Positions 45,805-55,051 of a stretch of 64,000 nt of DNA are shown piece by piece. Every line of letters starts with the position of its first letter. The stretch's first letter is position 1. The stretch comes from Chitinophaga ginsengisoli (lineage in GTDB: Bacteria; Bacteroidota; Bacteroidia; Chitinophagales; Chitinophagaceae). Below the pieces are notes generated by a model. The model worked only from the letters and a program-made list of their open reading frames with translations, had not been told where the DNA came from and ran no database searches. The translations under genes and the position numbers were made by a program. The stretch spans positions 1-64,000 of the forward strand of contig NZ_PYGK01000008.1 in the NCBI RefSeq assembly GCF_003014595.1. Direction: 5' to 3'.

Positions 45805-46422
45805 CTACTTCCTTTTATCGCGCGAATCCGGCTGAAAGGCAATCAGGTTAAACATCTCACGCATGCGGCTGCGTAAGTGATCACCATAAATTGCCCCCAG
45901 TTGCGCAGCATTCAATCGTGTTATGGCATGTGTGATCATCCCATGAGAATGCATCAGATTATACCTGGTGAACAGGATCTCCGCCATGAGATTGATCTTA
46001 TTTCCCCAATAGTTGACGAGGGGTTCAAAGCCAAGATCATCAAAGCAATGAACATATGGCATCCGTTTGTAAGGATTAAATGCCCTTCTGCTATATTTCA
46101 GGATCAAGTCACTACCGAGATCTGCAAATTCAAGGCTTATCTCCTGCGAAGATTTAAGAAACGGACGATGGTCGGGCAGGCTGAAATTCGACAGGATGCG
46201 CATGATCGATGTCTTCCCGCAACCAATAGGTCCTGTTAAAAGCAGCCCTTTATGCAGGTCAAGTTTCTCTTTCGCCGCGACCTCTCCGTCGCGAAGAAAA
46301 TAGGCGATCAGCTTCATTACAATGGGCCGGTCGATATCGTCAATAGCGAAGTCACCGCGATACAGTTCCCTGCCTTTCTCTTCCACCTGTTTCAGCATAT
46401 AGATGTAATCAAAACGGCTCAT
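45805..46422 (-). CDS. DnaC/IstB-like AAA+ ATPase
   Basis: 205 residues from the ATG at 46422 (46479 would overlap the upstream gene by 71 bases; 46422 leaves 14). Walker A LLLTGPIGCGKTSIMRI near residue 60, a Walker B-like YVHCFDDLGFE, sensor-type ITHAITRLNAAQLGAIYGDH and a final basic helix RSRMREMFN with the Arg finger. These fit helicase loaders of the DnaC class. Its partner upstream is a phage-type replication initiator-like protein, so it probably loads a host helicase at an element origin. No transposase lies nearby, so IstB is unlikely. Confidence 0.85.
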   Translation of the reverse strand: MSRFDYIYMLKQVEEKGRELYRGDFAIDDIDRPIVMKLIAYFLRDGEVAAKEKLDLHKGLLLTGPIGCGKTSIMRILSNFSLPDHRPFLKSSQEISLEFADLGSDLILKYSRRAFNPYKRMPYVHCFDDLGFEPLVNYWGNKINLMAEILFTRYNLMHSHGMITHAITRLNAAQLGAIYGDHLRSRMREMFNLIAFQPDSRDKRK

Positions 46423-47170
46423 CGTAACGTTCGTCGCCTCGTGATCGGAGCCCTCCGATTGTTGATGTTGTATTTGCAATTGTATTGTTTTTAAATGAGG
46501 GAATACGGCTGATCCATTTTTCCGCGGCAGCCTTCCAATCGAGGATCGGTGCGCCGCTCATAGTCCAGCCTATGGCTTTGTAATGAAAATAAAACAGCTC
46601 TGCTTCTTTATCCGATTGCGCGGCGGCACGGAAATAGGTACATATCGCTTCCAATTCCGGCGCCTGCGGCGCCCTGATTTTATCCTTACTTTTTTTTTGC
46701 GGGCGCGCTGTTTTACTCTCGTTTATAAAATTGTTTATTTGTTTATTATTAAAGTGATGCAAAATCGCCCCCGTATGCGAGGCAGAATCGCTACCCATAG
46801 CAGGGTCCTTATTGCTCCACATATGTGGGTCATTTTTGACTGCTCTATGTGGATCACTTTTTTCCAGCGGAACGATTTTTATCACAGATTGCTGAAAAGG
46901 CCGTTCTGACGGTTCGTAAGTCAGTAACCCAAAGCTATCCAACCGTTTCAGGCATTGTATGTAGGTATGAAGCGACCCTATTCCGCAAAGCCTCACGACT
47001 AAGCTCCTGTTAACCATTAAGGATACCGGGAAATGCTCCAGATTCCATAACTGAAACAATGCCATATAGAGGCTAATATCGTTCGCACGTAGTCGTTCAT
47101 GCTCGTGAACAAGTGCGTAGAATGCGTTTAGGTGTCTGATAAAATTGATGTTGAGATACTGGTTCTTCAT
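46409..47170 (-). CDS. Replication initiator-like protein (winged helix, DnaT/DnaD type)
   Basis: 253 residues. Residues ~5-100 are a winged-helix region of the kind found in Bacteroidota phage and plasmid replication proteins (LNAFYALVHEHERLRANDIS, LYMALFQLWN, SLHTYIQCLKRLDSFGLLTY). A low-complexity linker (about 115-170) leads to a C-terminal DnaT-like segment (ELFYFHYKAIGWTMSGAPIL, DWKAAAEKWISR). It overlaps the DnaC-like gene and is likely the origin-binding partner of the loader. Exact family not fixed. Confidence 0.7.
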   Translation of the reverse strand: MKNQYLNINFIRHLNAFYALVHEHERLRANDISLYMALFQLWNLEHFPVSLMVNRSLVVRLCGIGSLHTYIQCLKRLDSFGLLTYEPSERPFQQSVIKIVPLEKSDPHRAVKNDPHMWSNKDPAMGSDSASHTGAILHHFNNKQINNFINESKTARPQKKSKDKIRAPQAPELEAICTYFRAAAQSDKEAELFYFHYKAIGWTMSGAPILDWKAAAEKWISRIPSFKNNTIANTTSTIGGLRSRGDERYDEPF

Positions 47171-47214
47171 GTACTTTGTTTTTTTAAATGTTTAGTAAAT
47201 AATGGTTGATCAAT

Positions 47215-48126
47215 CTATTTGCCGATCGTTTCGAGTTCCAACATTCTTTTGGTGTGATAAATTTCCCATTTCAGCCATTCGTCCAGCACTGCTTTCAGCG
47301 ATTTCTGGCGGTTATGAAAGGATGTTCCTTCTTCCACCAGCTGGTGAGCGATCTTTTTCCGCCGTGCGATGAGCCACAGATACTTCTCCCTGATATTGGT
47401 GATAGCAGCACATTCTTCCCTGAACCGGAAGATTAAATACCGGACATAGTCTACACTGTTGAAATCAATGTACTGCAGCCGGTTGTAAAGTCGCCAGACA
47501 TTATCATTGCCTCTCTTTACAAATCCAAGTAATTGATTGGCCAACGCTGCAACATAGTCCCGATTACCGTAAGAGAGATAGTCATTGCCTGCTGTTGAAA
47601 CTGACAGCTCCAGTGGGGCGGTTACGATGCGCTGCAGGCGACTGTCGAGAGAGCGGAAACGGGGCGAGCTTTTTACAGTCACTAATGTTTCCATAATAAA
47701 CCCCTGAAATAAATGCCTGCTGTAAGCCGGTACGTTGTATTCATCATCCATATACCGGTAGAAATTTTTCTCCAGGTACAAGTGCAGATCATACAACAAC
47801 TGATGAAGAAATTTAAATAAATGTTTCCCTTCGTCATCAGGATCAAGGATGTCCATCCGCCTTACTTCATTGTCCGGAAGCCATTGTATCAATTTGTCCA
47901 TCAATGGAACAATGCTGTACTGGCAAGACTTTACAGCGGAACGAATGGTTTCTTCCTCTGTTGAATTTTTCAGTGATGTCAGGAACTTCCGGTCTAAAGA
48001 TTCCAGCTTGTGAAATCTTCCAAACATGACCTGGCTGACAAATCTCGGATTGAGAACAGGTGATCTTCTCAATTGCTTAGGAATTTCCTCATTGATGAGG
48101 AACGCGATGTGGTTTAACATCTGCAT
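47215..48126 (-). CDS. Unknown helical protein of the replication module
   Basis: 303 residues, mostly helical, no signal peptide or membrane segment. Rich in aromatic and charged residues (FLHQLLYDLHLYLEKNFYRY, VRYLIFRFREECAAITNIRE, KYLWLIARRKKIAHQL). No family recognised; the general appearance recalls RteC-like helical regulators of Bacteroidota mobile elements, without clear motif support. It is first in the minus-strand module, 44 bases before the replication initiator-like gene. Confidence 0.55.
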   Translation of the reverse strand: MQMLNHIAFLINEEIPKQLRRSPVLNPRFVSQVMFGRFHKLESLDRKFLTSLKNSTEEETIRSAVKSCQYSIVPLMDKLIQWLPDNEVRRMDILDPDDEGKHLFKFLHQLLYDLHLYLEKNFYRYMDDEYNVPAYSRHLFQGFIMETLVTVKSSPRFRSLDSRLQRIVTAPLELSVSTAGNDYLSYGNRDYVAALANQLLGFVKRGNDNVWRLYNRLQYIDFNSVDYVRYLIFRFREECAAITNIREKYLWLIARRKKIAHQLVEEGTSFHNRQKSLKAVLDEWLKWEIYHTKRMLELETIGK

Positions 48127-48798
48127 GTTATTAGATTTGGTTAATGATAATAATTACAGCTTCAAAGCAAATAAGCAGACGCAAAAACCTTTTGCGCACA
48201 TACGTACATGCGTTGAATTATTTTATAGTAAGAAGTTTTTAAAAAGCTATGAAAAGACTGGGGTAACGAGTCCTGAAGATTATAGTAGGACCGGTAGTAG
48301 TAGAGATAGTAGGGGTAGTAGGGAGAAGGCGTCGGTAGTATGAGAAAAACTTGAGCTTAAACCTGAGAGATCAGGTAAGTCGACCAGATCGGTCAACGGC
48401 TTATTTAAAAGAAGTTTTGTGTACATAGAATGTTATTCTGAGATTAATGTTATTAAAACTATAACGAGATGCAATTTAGTGAGTTTGTCATTATCATTAA
48501 TCAAAGCGTCAATATTTTTTTTTGTAACAAATACAATTAATATATAATATATTTTAAATCGTTTACTAGTAGCAGAGAGATACATTTTACATTGGTAGAT
48601 AGAATTGCTGATAGTAAAACGAGACCGCATTTTTCATAGGTTCTATTCTCGTCTATTTGTTTATGGACTCATTCAAATGTGACTCAGACGACGGAAATAA
48701 CAGGAATGCTCCAAAAGCGATGTGCTTCCGGAGCATTTTCATGTCAGATAGTCTTTTATTCCACCTGTCCTGCAATGTCCGTGGATCTGAAACAATCT
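48127..48798. other. Intergenic region between element and core-like genes
   Basis: 672 bases. A GTAGTAG-rich low-complexity stretch lies at about 48285-48340, and a hairpin ATGCTCC...GGAGCAT near 48702-48737. No gene is seen. It probably holds the promoter of the module at 47215-45387. Confidence 0.5.
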
Positions 48799-49650
48799 TT
48801 ATATACCATATTGAGCCAACCAATGCGCTGCCGCTTTAATGGTAGCTTCGTTATAGGCGATATCTGCTCCATTGGCATTGGGATCTACTGATGTGCGCAG
48901 CGGGCGTCTTCCTTTATCCATCATCACAAGTGAAAGTGCTGCGTCAGCCACCAATTGGGGGTCTGCAGATTTTCCCTGCAATACCTTCCCATAGGCAGCG
49001 GTCAGGTGTTGCTGGAGGTCAGCGAGTGGCTGACCATAATCTGCGATAATTGCCGGTCTGTCTGCGTTGATGCCAGCTTTCGCCCAGATCTCTGTAACGA
49101 AGGCTCCTGGCTCTATCAATACTGTTTCGATGCCGTAAGGTATAAGTTCCCGGTGAGAGGCTTCGACCAATGCTTCTATTGCAAACTTGGATGCATTGTA
49201 AGGAGCCTGCAGCGGAAGAGATAAGCGACCTACACTACTGGAGATGGTGATAATAAGCCCCTCACCTGCTGCTCTCATCACCGGAAGTACTTCCTGATTG
49301 ACGCGGAGCACACCATAAACATTCGTATCAAAAACCTTTTGCACCTGTTGTATGGAGAACGCTTCCAGGACACCGCCGCTGTACACACCTGCATTATTGA
49401 TCAATACGTCAATGCGGTTATAGTTGATCAGAACATTAGCAACGGCTGCCTTTATGGAGGCTTCGCTTGTCACATCCATTTCGAGGACTTTGGTATTGGG
49501 GAGCGCACGTAGTCTGGCTGCGGCAGCAGCATTTTTTCCGTCAGGCTCCCGCATAGTGGCAATCACCTGGAAGCCCGACTGATCAAATGTCTTCGCCATT
49601 AATGCGCCGAAGCCTGTACTGGAACCCGTAATAAGAACGACTTTTTTCAT
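48799..49650 (-). CDS. Short-chain dehydrogenase/reductase
   Basis: 283 residues, classical SDR length. The NAD(P) motif TGSSTGFG is at 8-15, NNAG near 87, catalytic ISSSVGR Ser near 140 and YNASK Tyr/Lys near 152-156. Substrate not deducible. It shares its strand with a secreted alpha/beta hydrolase gene 36 bases upstream, and both lie opposite a Crp-type regulator gene that probably controls them. Confidence 0.93.
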   Translation of the reverse strand: MKKVVLITGSSTGFGALMAKTFDQSGFQVIATMREPDGKNAAAAARLRALPNTKVLEMDVTSEASIKAAVANVLINYNRIDVLINNAGVYSGGVLEAFSIQQVQKVFDTNVYGVLRVNQEVLPVMRAAGEGLIITISSSVGRLSLPLQAPYNASKFAIEALVEASHRELIPYGIETVLIEPGAFVTEIWAKAGINADRPAIIADYGQPLADLQQHLTAAYGKVLQGKSADPQLVADAALSLVMMDKGRRPLRTSVDPNANGADIAYNEATIKAAAHWLAQYGI

Positions 49651-49686
49651 AAGACTATTTTATTTTGAGATAGCAAAGCGGTATGA

Positions 49687-50499
49687 TTAACGGGCAATGT
49701 TTGTGAGCAATAAGCGAACTGAATCAGGTTTCGCCAGTGAAGCGGTATGACTCGTATTTAATTTGTAAACAGTTTTAATACCTGCTGCCTGGATCATCCT
49801 GTCTTGTAGTGCAGGAGAGATGGCGTGGTCCTGTAAGGTCTGGATGTAGACCTTTTGTACAGATCCGAAGTGCTCAGCAGTCAGTGTCACCTTATTGGTA
49901 AAGGGAATAGCTGGTTCTGCACGATAGTTGGTCAATGTAAGCGCTTTAACGGCATCCGTTCCGTCGGGAATGAAAATGTCAATTAGTTTGTCACGCTTAA
50001 CATCGAGCGTCAGCTGATCAGCGGAGGGTACCAATGCAGCACCTAGTTGACTGTCGGCATCTGTATTGGCAAGATCGAGGAGCGACTGGCCAGATGCCGG
50101 AAGGAATGCACCAATATAAACCAGCTTCTCAATGCGGGATGGTACTTTTTCTGCAACGGCCGATATGATAACACCACCAAGGCTATGACCGACAAGTATC
50201 ACCTTTCCCTGGATACCGGAAAGTGCACTGATCACTTCATCTCTGTAAACATCAATAGATAATGTTTGTGGTGTCGTCATATCATTACCATGTCCGGGCA
50301 ACTGTACAACGACTACGTGTGCACCTGTCTTCTCTAACCCTGCCTTTACTGAATCCCAAACGAAAGGAGCCTGCCAGGCGCCATGCACCAATACAAACGT
50401 CTTTGCGGCAACGGGTTGACCTTCGTCATCTTTTGAGCAGGAGATCATCGGCGCCATGATAGCGATGATCAGTCCTAAAAGCATCATTTTCGTTTTCAT
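49687..50499 (-). CDS. Alpha/beta hydrolase lipoprotein
   Basis: 270 residues. Lipoprotein signal with Cys near 21 (MISCSKDDE), then an alpha/beta hydrolase fold: oxyanion LVHGAWQAPFVWDSV, nucleophile elbow GHSLGG (Ser near 121), and catalytic His near 252 (TSHTAS). It resembles small esterases of the salicylate-esterase/hydroxynitrile-lyase-like group. Exported and membrane-attached. Divergent from the Crp-type regulator gene. Confidence 0.9.
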   Translation of the reverse strand: MKTKMMLLGLIIAIMAPMISCSKDDEGQPVAAKTFVLVHGAWQAPFVWDSVKAGLEKTGAHVVVVQLPGHGNDMTTPQTLSIDVYRDEVISALSGIQGKVILVGHSLGGVIISAVAEKVPSRIEKLVYIGAFLPASGQSLLDLANTDADSQLGAALVPSADQLTLDVKRDKLIDIFIPDGTDAVKALTLTNYRAEPAIPFTNKVTLTAEHFGSVQKVYIQTLQDHAISPALQDRMIQAAGIKTVYKLNTSHTASLAKPDSVRLLLTNIAR

Positions 50500-50606
50500 A
50501 TTTTAATTTTTATAGCACAAAACTACCGCTGCCTCACATGGAAGATTTTAACATCGGTTAATATTTATACCAATTGGTATATTTGCGTACAGCAGATAAC
50601 ATTCAT

Positions 50607-51212
50607 ATGTCAACGTTAATAGATTTTGACCGGCTGCAACAACATCTTGCAGTGATATCAGGTATGAGCAAGGAGGCCTTTGCATTGTCTGAACCATACT
50701 GGCGGCTTCAGTTTTACAGGAAAGGCGAATTTTACAATGAGTATAAGAACATCTGTAAATATCTTGGATTTGTGGTAAGTGGTATCTTTCGTATATACAG
50801 GTATGAAGAGCGTACACAGACTGAGAAGAACATGTTATTCTTTTCATCGGGACAGTTAATGACTTCGTATAAAAGCTTTCTTACACAAACGGCTTGTGAA
50901 TACTTTACAGAAGCGATGACAGCATCTGTAGTGATTTATATTCATCATGAAAAGCTACAGGAGTTATACAAAACTTCTCATGAGTGGGAGCGATTTGGCA
51001 GGGTGTATACAGAACTGGTGTTAACGCAGTTACTGGATGCTACGGAGGCATTATTATTCAGAACAGCAGAAGAGCGATATGCAGCAATGTTACAACAGCA
51101 TCCTGATCTTGTGCAAAGTATTCCATTATATCATATCGCGTCTTATCTTGGTATTGAAGGTCCTTCCCTCAGCAGGATCCGCAAAAGATTGCAAAAAAAC
51201 ACTGATAAATAA
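50607..51212 (+). CDS. Crp/Fnr-family transcriptional regulator
   Basis: 201 residues from the ATG at 50607. A cyclic-nucleotide-like N-terminal sensor domain (FYRKGEFYNEYKNICKYLGF, VVSGIFRIYRYE) and a C-terminal winged HTH (YHIASYLGIEGPSLSRIRKR). The cNMP-binding Arg/Ser motif is not obvious, so the ligand may differ, as in many Bacteroidota Crp-like proteins. Divergent from the hydrolase/SDR operon. Confidence 0.88.
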   Translation: MSTLIDFDRLQQHLAVISGMSKEAFALSEPYWRLQFYRKGEFYNEYKNICKYLGFVVSGIFRIYRYEERTQTEKNMLFFSSGQLMTSYKSFLTQTACEYFTEAMTASVVIYIHHEKLQELYKTSHEWERFGRVYTELVLTQLLDATEALLFRTAEERYAAMLQQHPDLVQSIPLYHIASYLGIEGPSLSRIRKRLQKNTDK

Positions 51213-51281
51213 AAGGCCACGGCAAGACTGCCGGAGCCTATGTAAACATTATCCATCGACATAATTTCGTTCAAAAGTAAA

Positions 51282-51692
51282 TTAATGAGTTGGCTGCAAT
51301 ACCCACATATCTGCAGCTACAACATCTTTCAGTTGTTCGTACATCGCATTTCTGAATAGTTCAGCGACGGGCAGTGGTTTAAAAGCCACTGAACGATAAT
51401 TGATCTTTCCTTCGTCATTATCCCGGATGAGCTCAAAACTGACCAGTTTATGGCTGTCTATTTGTCCCTCCCAGATCAGAACAGTTTCCGCTCCTTCTTT
51501 GAACTCATGCGTAAAATGTCCATTTCTGACCTTACTGGAGGTAAACATAATCCGGGCTACCAGATCCCTGCCTTTCACCTCTTTTGAGAAAATTGGGCTT
51601 GAAAATACCACGTCTTCTGACAATAGTTCTTTTAATCCTTCCAATGTTGCTGTTGTTGATTCTCTGAATTGTCTGAACGGATGTTTTGTCAT
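51282..51692 (-). CDS. SnoaL-like/NTF2-fold protein
   Basis: 136 residues. One domain of the NTF2/SnoaL type: LLSEDVVFSSPIFSKEVKGR, then strand pairs TVLIWEGQIDSHKLVSFELI and INYRSVAFKPLPVAEL. Such proteins act as small isomerases, hydrolases or binding proteins. Its ATG overlaps the stop of the TetR gene by four bases, so it is translationally coupled to that regulator and probably tied to the same regulon. Confidence 0.75.
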   Translation of the reverse strand: MTKHPFRQFRESTTATLEGLKELLSEDVVFSSPIFSKEVKGRDLVARIMFTSSKVRNGHFTHEFKEGAETVLIWEGQIDSHKLVSFELIRDNDEGKINYRSVAFKPLPVAELFRNAMYEQLKDVVAADMWVLQPTH

Positions 51693-52297
51693 TTCTTTTT
51701 CTTTTTTGTACTGACCACTACTGATTCGATTTCTTTTTTCAGCAGGTTCACGAGCATTTTCATCTGGGAGATATCCCGGGACACCCTGGATACTAGAATA
51801 CCACCTTCCACCATTGCATACGCTTTCAGCGCAAACTCCTTATAATTCCAGTCCTTGAGGAACTCACCATCATCAACTCCCTGTTTTAATATATCGATCA
51901 TTCCCTGTTGCACAGTGCAGATCGTTTCGTTTACCATTTCACGGATGACAGGACTTGTATCATCAGCCTCCATACCTAAGTTCATCATCGGACAGCCTCC
52001 CTGTATAGGAGGATTCAGTGGATCACTCAGGTAATCCAGCATACCGAAGAATTTATCTTTGGCCGTCACAAATCTGGCTGCTTCTGCACTGGTCTTTTCA
52101 ACAAATTGTTTCAGGTTCCATTCCGCTGCGCATTGAGACAACTCCTCCAGGTCTTTAAAGTGCACATACAGCCCACCTCTCGCCATATTGGTCGCCTGCA
52201 TGACATCTGCTACGACGGTAGCGGCTACTCCTTTGGTGTTAAAAATGGGGGCTGTCTGCTCGATAATGAACTGCCTGGTTTTTTCTGACTTCTTCAT
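51689..52297 (-). CDS. TetR-family transcriptional repressor
   Basis: 202 residues from the ATG at 52297 (52354 gives a 19-residue extension). N-terminal TetR HTH: ARGGLYVHFKDLEELSQCAA is the usual turn and recognition helix. A ligand-binding domain with NPPIQGGCPMMNLGME follows, and the C-terminus is Lys-rich. Two palindromes with ATGAAC/GTTCAT arms lie directly upstream of its gene and of the hydrolase gene at 52489, so it probably represses both directions. Confidence 0.92.
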   Translation of the reverse strand: MKKSEKTRQFIIEQTAPIFNTKGVAATVVADVMQATNMARGGLYVHFKDLEELSQCAAEWNLKQFVEKTSAEAARFVTAKDKFFGMLDYLSDPLNPPIQGGCPMMNLGMEADDTSPVIREMVNETICTVQQGMIDILKQGVDDGEFLKDWNYKEFALKAYAMVEGGILVSRVSRDISQMKMLVNLLKKEIESVVVSTKKKKK

Positions 52298-52329
52298 GGT
52301 ATGACCAATTATTGCACAACAAAAGTAAT

Positions 52330-52403
52330 ATGAACAAACGTTCATTTTTGTCAAACAAGTGTAAAAAGTACTAAACAGAACAAAATGAACGATTGTTCAT
52401 TTT
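52330..52403. promoter_or_regulatory. Two TetR-type operators
   Basis: ATGAAC-aaac-GTTCAT at 52330-52345 and AAAATGAAC-gatt-GTTCATTTT at 52382-52403, between the TetR gene and the divergent hydrolase gene. Matching arms and position fit autorepression plus control of the hydrolase operon. Confidence 0.8.
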
Positions 52404-52488
52404 ACTTTTGCTTCATCGTTCGATGGTTTAATCACACGGCAGACTACCTCAACCTGATCAATTGTCGTCAGCTGCCTAATTCAAAGAA

Positions 52489-53424
52489 ATGGAAAGAAAG
52501 GAATTTTTAAAACTCGGAACGCTGGCATCAGCTGGTCTCGCATTCCTGCCAGGGAAAACGTTATTGGCAGCAGCAGAAAAAGGTACTACCGCTCGGGATG
52601 TAGCTACCAGTCATGTTCAGGCTGGAGGAATCGACTTTGCGTACAGGCGGTATGGTCGAAAGTCCGGCGTACCACTGGTATTTACCAACTACCTGACAGG
52701 GACGATGGATAACTGGGATCCGGCAGTCATTGACGGTCTGGCCAGGGAGAGAGAGGTAATCATCTTCGATAACGCAGGAGTAGCATCATCTACCGGCAAA
52801 ACACCTGATACAATAGCAGCGATGGCAAAAGATGCAGCAGCCTTTATTGATGCATTGGGTTTAAAGCAAATTGACCTGTTGGGGTTCTCTATTGGTGGTA
52901 TGGTGGCGCAACAACTCACATTTGATCGTCCGGAGCTTATACGCAGACTCATACTGATTGGTACCGGTCCTCGTGGTGGCGAGCGGATGGATGATTATGC
53001 ACCAGAAGTATGGGCGTATTTTAAGAAGCAATACCCTCATCCTGACGAATTATTGCTGGATACCTTCTTTACACAAACGGCTAAAAGCCAGTCTGCCGGA
53101 TGGGATTACCTCAAAAGAATCCGGGCGCGTGTTGGCAAAGAACCTGCACTCACAGATAAGGTAGTGCCTGCGCAACTGGCAGCGATCTTCGGCTGGGGCA
53201 AACGCTATGACGGCAGTTTTGATTACCTGAAACAAATCAAACAACCAACGCTGATTGTGCATGGCGACCAGGATATCATTTGCCCGACTGTTAACGCCGT
53301 TATCCTGAAAGAACATCTGCCGGATGCTGACCTGATCATCTACCCTGATACTAATCATGCGCCACATTATCAATATCCTGCCATGTTCCTGCAACAAGCC
53401 AGGTTGTTCCTGAATGAAGCGTAA
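52489..53424 (+). CDS. Exported alpha/beta hydrolase
   Basis: 311 residues with a possible export signal (MERKEFLKLGTLASAGLAFL, with an LA-type cleavage region) and an alpha/beta hydrolase fold: oxyanion turn TNYLTGTMDNWDP, nucleophile GFSIGGM (Ser near 133), acid GDQDI, and catalytic His in TNHAPHY near 285. It is closely related to the gene at 53446 (shared NWDPAV, RPELIRRLILIGTGPRGG). First gene of a three-gene operon controlled by the TetR operators. Confidence 0.88.
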   Translation: MERKEFLKLGTLASAGLAFLPGKTLLAAAEKGTTARDVATSHVQAGGIDFAYRRYGRKSGVPLVFTNYLTGTMDNWDPAVIDGLAREREVIIFDNAGVASSTGKTPDTIAAMAKDAAAFIDALGLKQIDLLGFSIGGMVAQQLTFDRPELIRRLILIGTGPRGGERMDDYAPEVWAYFKKQYPHPDELLLDTFFTQTAKSQSAGWDYLKRIRARVGKEPALTDKVVPAQLAAIFGWGKRYDGSFDYLKQIKQPTLIVHGDQDIICPTVNAVILKEHLPDADLIIYPDTNHAPHYQYPAMFLQQARLFLNEA

Positions 53425-53445
53425 ATTTTTTAAAACAATTACATC

Positions 53446-54303
53446 ATGAGTTACTTCACACATAATACCGCACCTACTCAGTTTGTAGATGTGAACGGAT
53501 ATAAATTTGCCTATCGCCGCTTTGGTAAAACCGGTCGGCACTTACCGCTGGTTTTCTTCCAACATTTTACCGGTACATTGGATAACTGGGATCCTGCAGT
53601 ACTCGATCCTTTATCACAGGAAAGAGAAATCATCATTTTTGACAATAAAGGTATCGCCCGTTCTGAAGGTGAGCCACCCCATACCATAGCAGCAATAGCT
53701 GCTGATGCGGAGGCCTTTATGGATAAACTGGGATTAACAAAAATCGATCTGTTTGGTTTCTCTATGGGGAGTTTTGTTGCGCAGCAAATAGCACTGGATA
53801 GGCCAGCATTGGTAAACAGGATTATATTGGTAGGCTCTGGCCCTCGTGGTGGAGAAGAGCTTGAAACATTTTCGCCTGAAGTATGGGCATTATTTGAAAA
53901 ACAATATGCACAGCCGGATGAATTGTTACTGGATACCTTCTTCGCACCTACAGCTAGCAGCCAGGCAGCGGGCCGGCTTTTCCTGGACAGAATTCGCTCC
54001 CGCAAAGATGACAGGGATATTGCTATCAGCGACAAGGTAGTTCCTGCACAACTGGCAGCAATTGCCGAATGGGGTAAAAAAAGACCGGGATCTTTTGACT
54101 ACCTGAATAAGATCACACATCCTGTTCTTGTGGTGACCGGGAAGAAAGATATTATCTTCCCAACAGTCAATTCTTATCTGCTACAGCAACATCTGCCTGA
54201 TGCACAGCTATTATTATACCCTGATTCCAACCATGGTTCACAGTATCAGTTCCATGAGCATTTTGTAATACAGGTACGCTTATTTTTAAATGCGGAAGTC
54301 TAA
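53446..54303 (+). CDS. Cytosolic alpha/beta hydrolase, paralogue of previous
   Basis: 285 residues, no signal peptide. Motifs: FQHFTGTLDNWDP, GFSMGSF (Ser near 108), acid GKKDI, and His in SNHGSQY near 265. It arose by tandem duplication of the exported hydrolase gene. The start of the MBL-fold gene overlaps its stop by one base, so translation is coupled. Substrate unknown; an ester or lactone is likely. Confidence 0.9.
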   Translation: MSYFTHNTAPTQFVDVNGYKFAYRRFGKTGRHLPLVFFQHFTGTLDNWDPAVLDPLSQEREIIIFDNKGIARSEGEPPHTIAAIAADAEAFMDKLGLTKIDLFGFSMGSFVAQQIALDRPALVNRIILVGSGPRGGEELETFSPEVWALFEKQYAQPDELLLDTFFAPTASSQAAGRLFLDRIRSRKDDRDIAISDKVVPAQLAAIAEWGKKRPGSFDYLNKITHPVLVVTGKKDIIFPTVNSYLLQQHLPDAQLLLYPDSNHGSQYQFHEHFVIQVRLFLNAEV

Positions 54304-54995
54304 TGGAGGTCACTTACTACGGGCATTCGTGTTTTTCGGTATCGACAGCAGGCAAAAGCCTGCTGTTCGATCCTTTCATATCACGGAATGACCTCGCAAA
54401 GCATATTAATATCGACGATATTCATCCGGACTACATTTTTGTTTCTCATGGTCATTTTGACCATATGCTGGACGTAGTGGCTATTGCCAGACGAACAGGC
54501 GCAATGGTATTAGCTGGCTGGGAGCTGTATAGTTACTTTAGTAAAGAAGGTATTACCAATGCGATGCCGATCAATCCCGGTGGGAGATATACATTTGAGT
54601 TCGGAACGGTGAAAGCTTTTTCTGCCCAACATTCCAGTAGCCTGGAAGATGGCACTTATGCCGGTATGGCTGCGGGATTTGCCTTTAAAACCAGGGATGG
54701 TAATTTTTACTATAGTGGCGACACGGCATTGACGTTGGATATGGGACTGGTAGCTAAGTGGGCAAAATTAGATTTTGCGGTTTTCCCTATTGGCGGTGGC
54801 CTGACAATGGACGCCGAAGATGCAATAGAAGCCGCCGCACTTGTTCAGGTAAAAGAAGTGATTGGCGTACATTATGATACATTCCCATTTATTGCCATTG
54901 ACAAAACAAGTGTACTGGCTGCTTTCAAAAAGACAGGTGTTAATATTCATCTGCCTGAAATAGGCACATCAGTAACCATGATCACTCAGCGTTGA
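54303..54995 (+). CDS. MBL-fold metal-dependent hydrolase (UPF0173-like)
   Basis: 230 residues. A compact metallo-beta-lactamase fold: YYGHSCF start, metal motif SHGHFDHM (HxHxDH near 52-57), HSSSLED, FYYSGDTA with the bridging Asp, and a C-terminal GVHYDTFPFI. Typical length of the UPF0173 family. Third gene of the TetR-controlled set; it probably acts on a product of the two hydrolases or on a toxic ester. Confidence 0.9.
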   Translation: MEVTYYGHSCFSVSTAGKSLLFDPFISRNDLAKHINIDDIHPDYIFVSHGHFDHMLDVVAIARRTGAMVLAGWELYSYFSKEGITNAMPINPGGRYTFEFGTVKAFSAQHSSSLEDGTYAGMAAGFAFKTRDGNFYYSGDTALTLDMGLVAKWAKLDFAVFPIGGGLTMDAEDAIEAAALVQVKEVIGVHYDTFPFIAIDKTSVLAAFKKTGVNIHLPEIGTSVTMITQR

Positions 54996-55011
54996 CAGCT
55001 GTTCTTCTTTT

Positions 55012-55051
55012 AAAAAAAGAGCTGCCGGTTTTGCCTGGCAGCTCTTTTTTT
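55012..55051. terminator. Bidirectional terminator
   Basis: AAAAAAAGAGCTGCC and GGCAGCTCTTTTTTT form a perfect 15-bp stem between converging genes. Confidence 0.9.

Noticed and set aside
45805-46422. IstB missing from the IS21 element, relocated here
   Set aside because: The ATPase pairs with a replication initiator-like gene by overlap and lacks any adjacent istA or IS21 end; a DnaC-type loader fits better.
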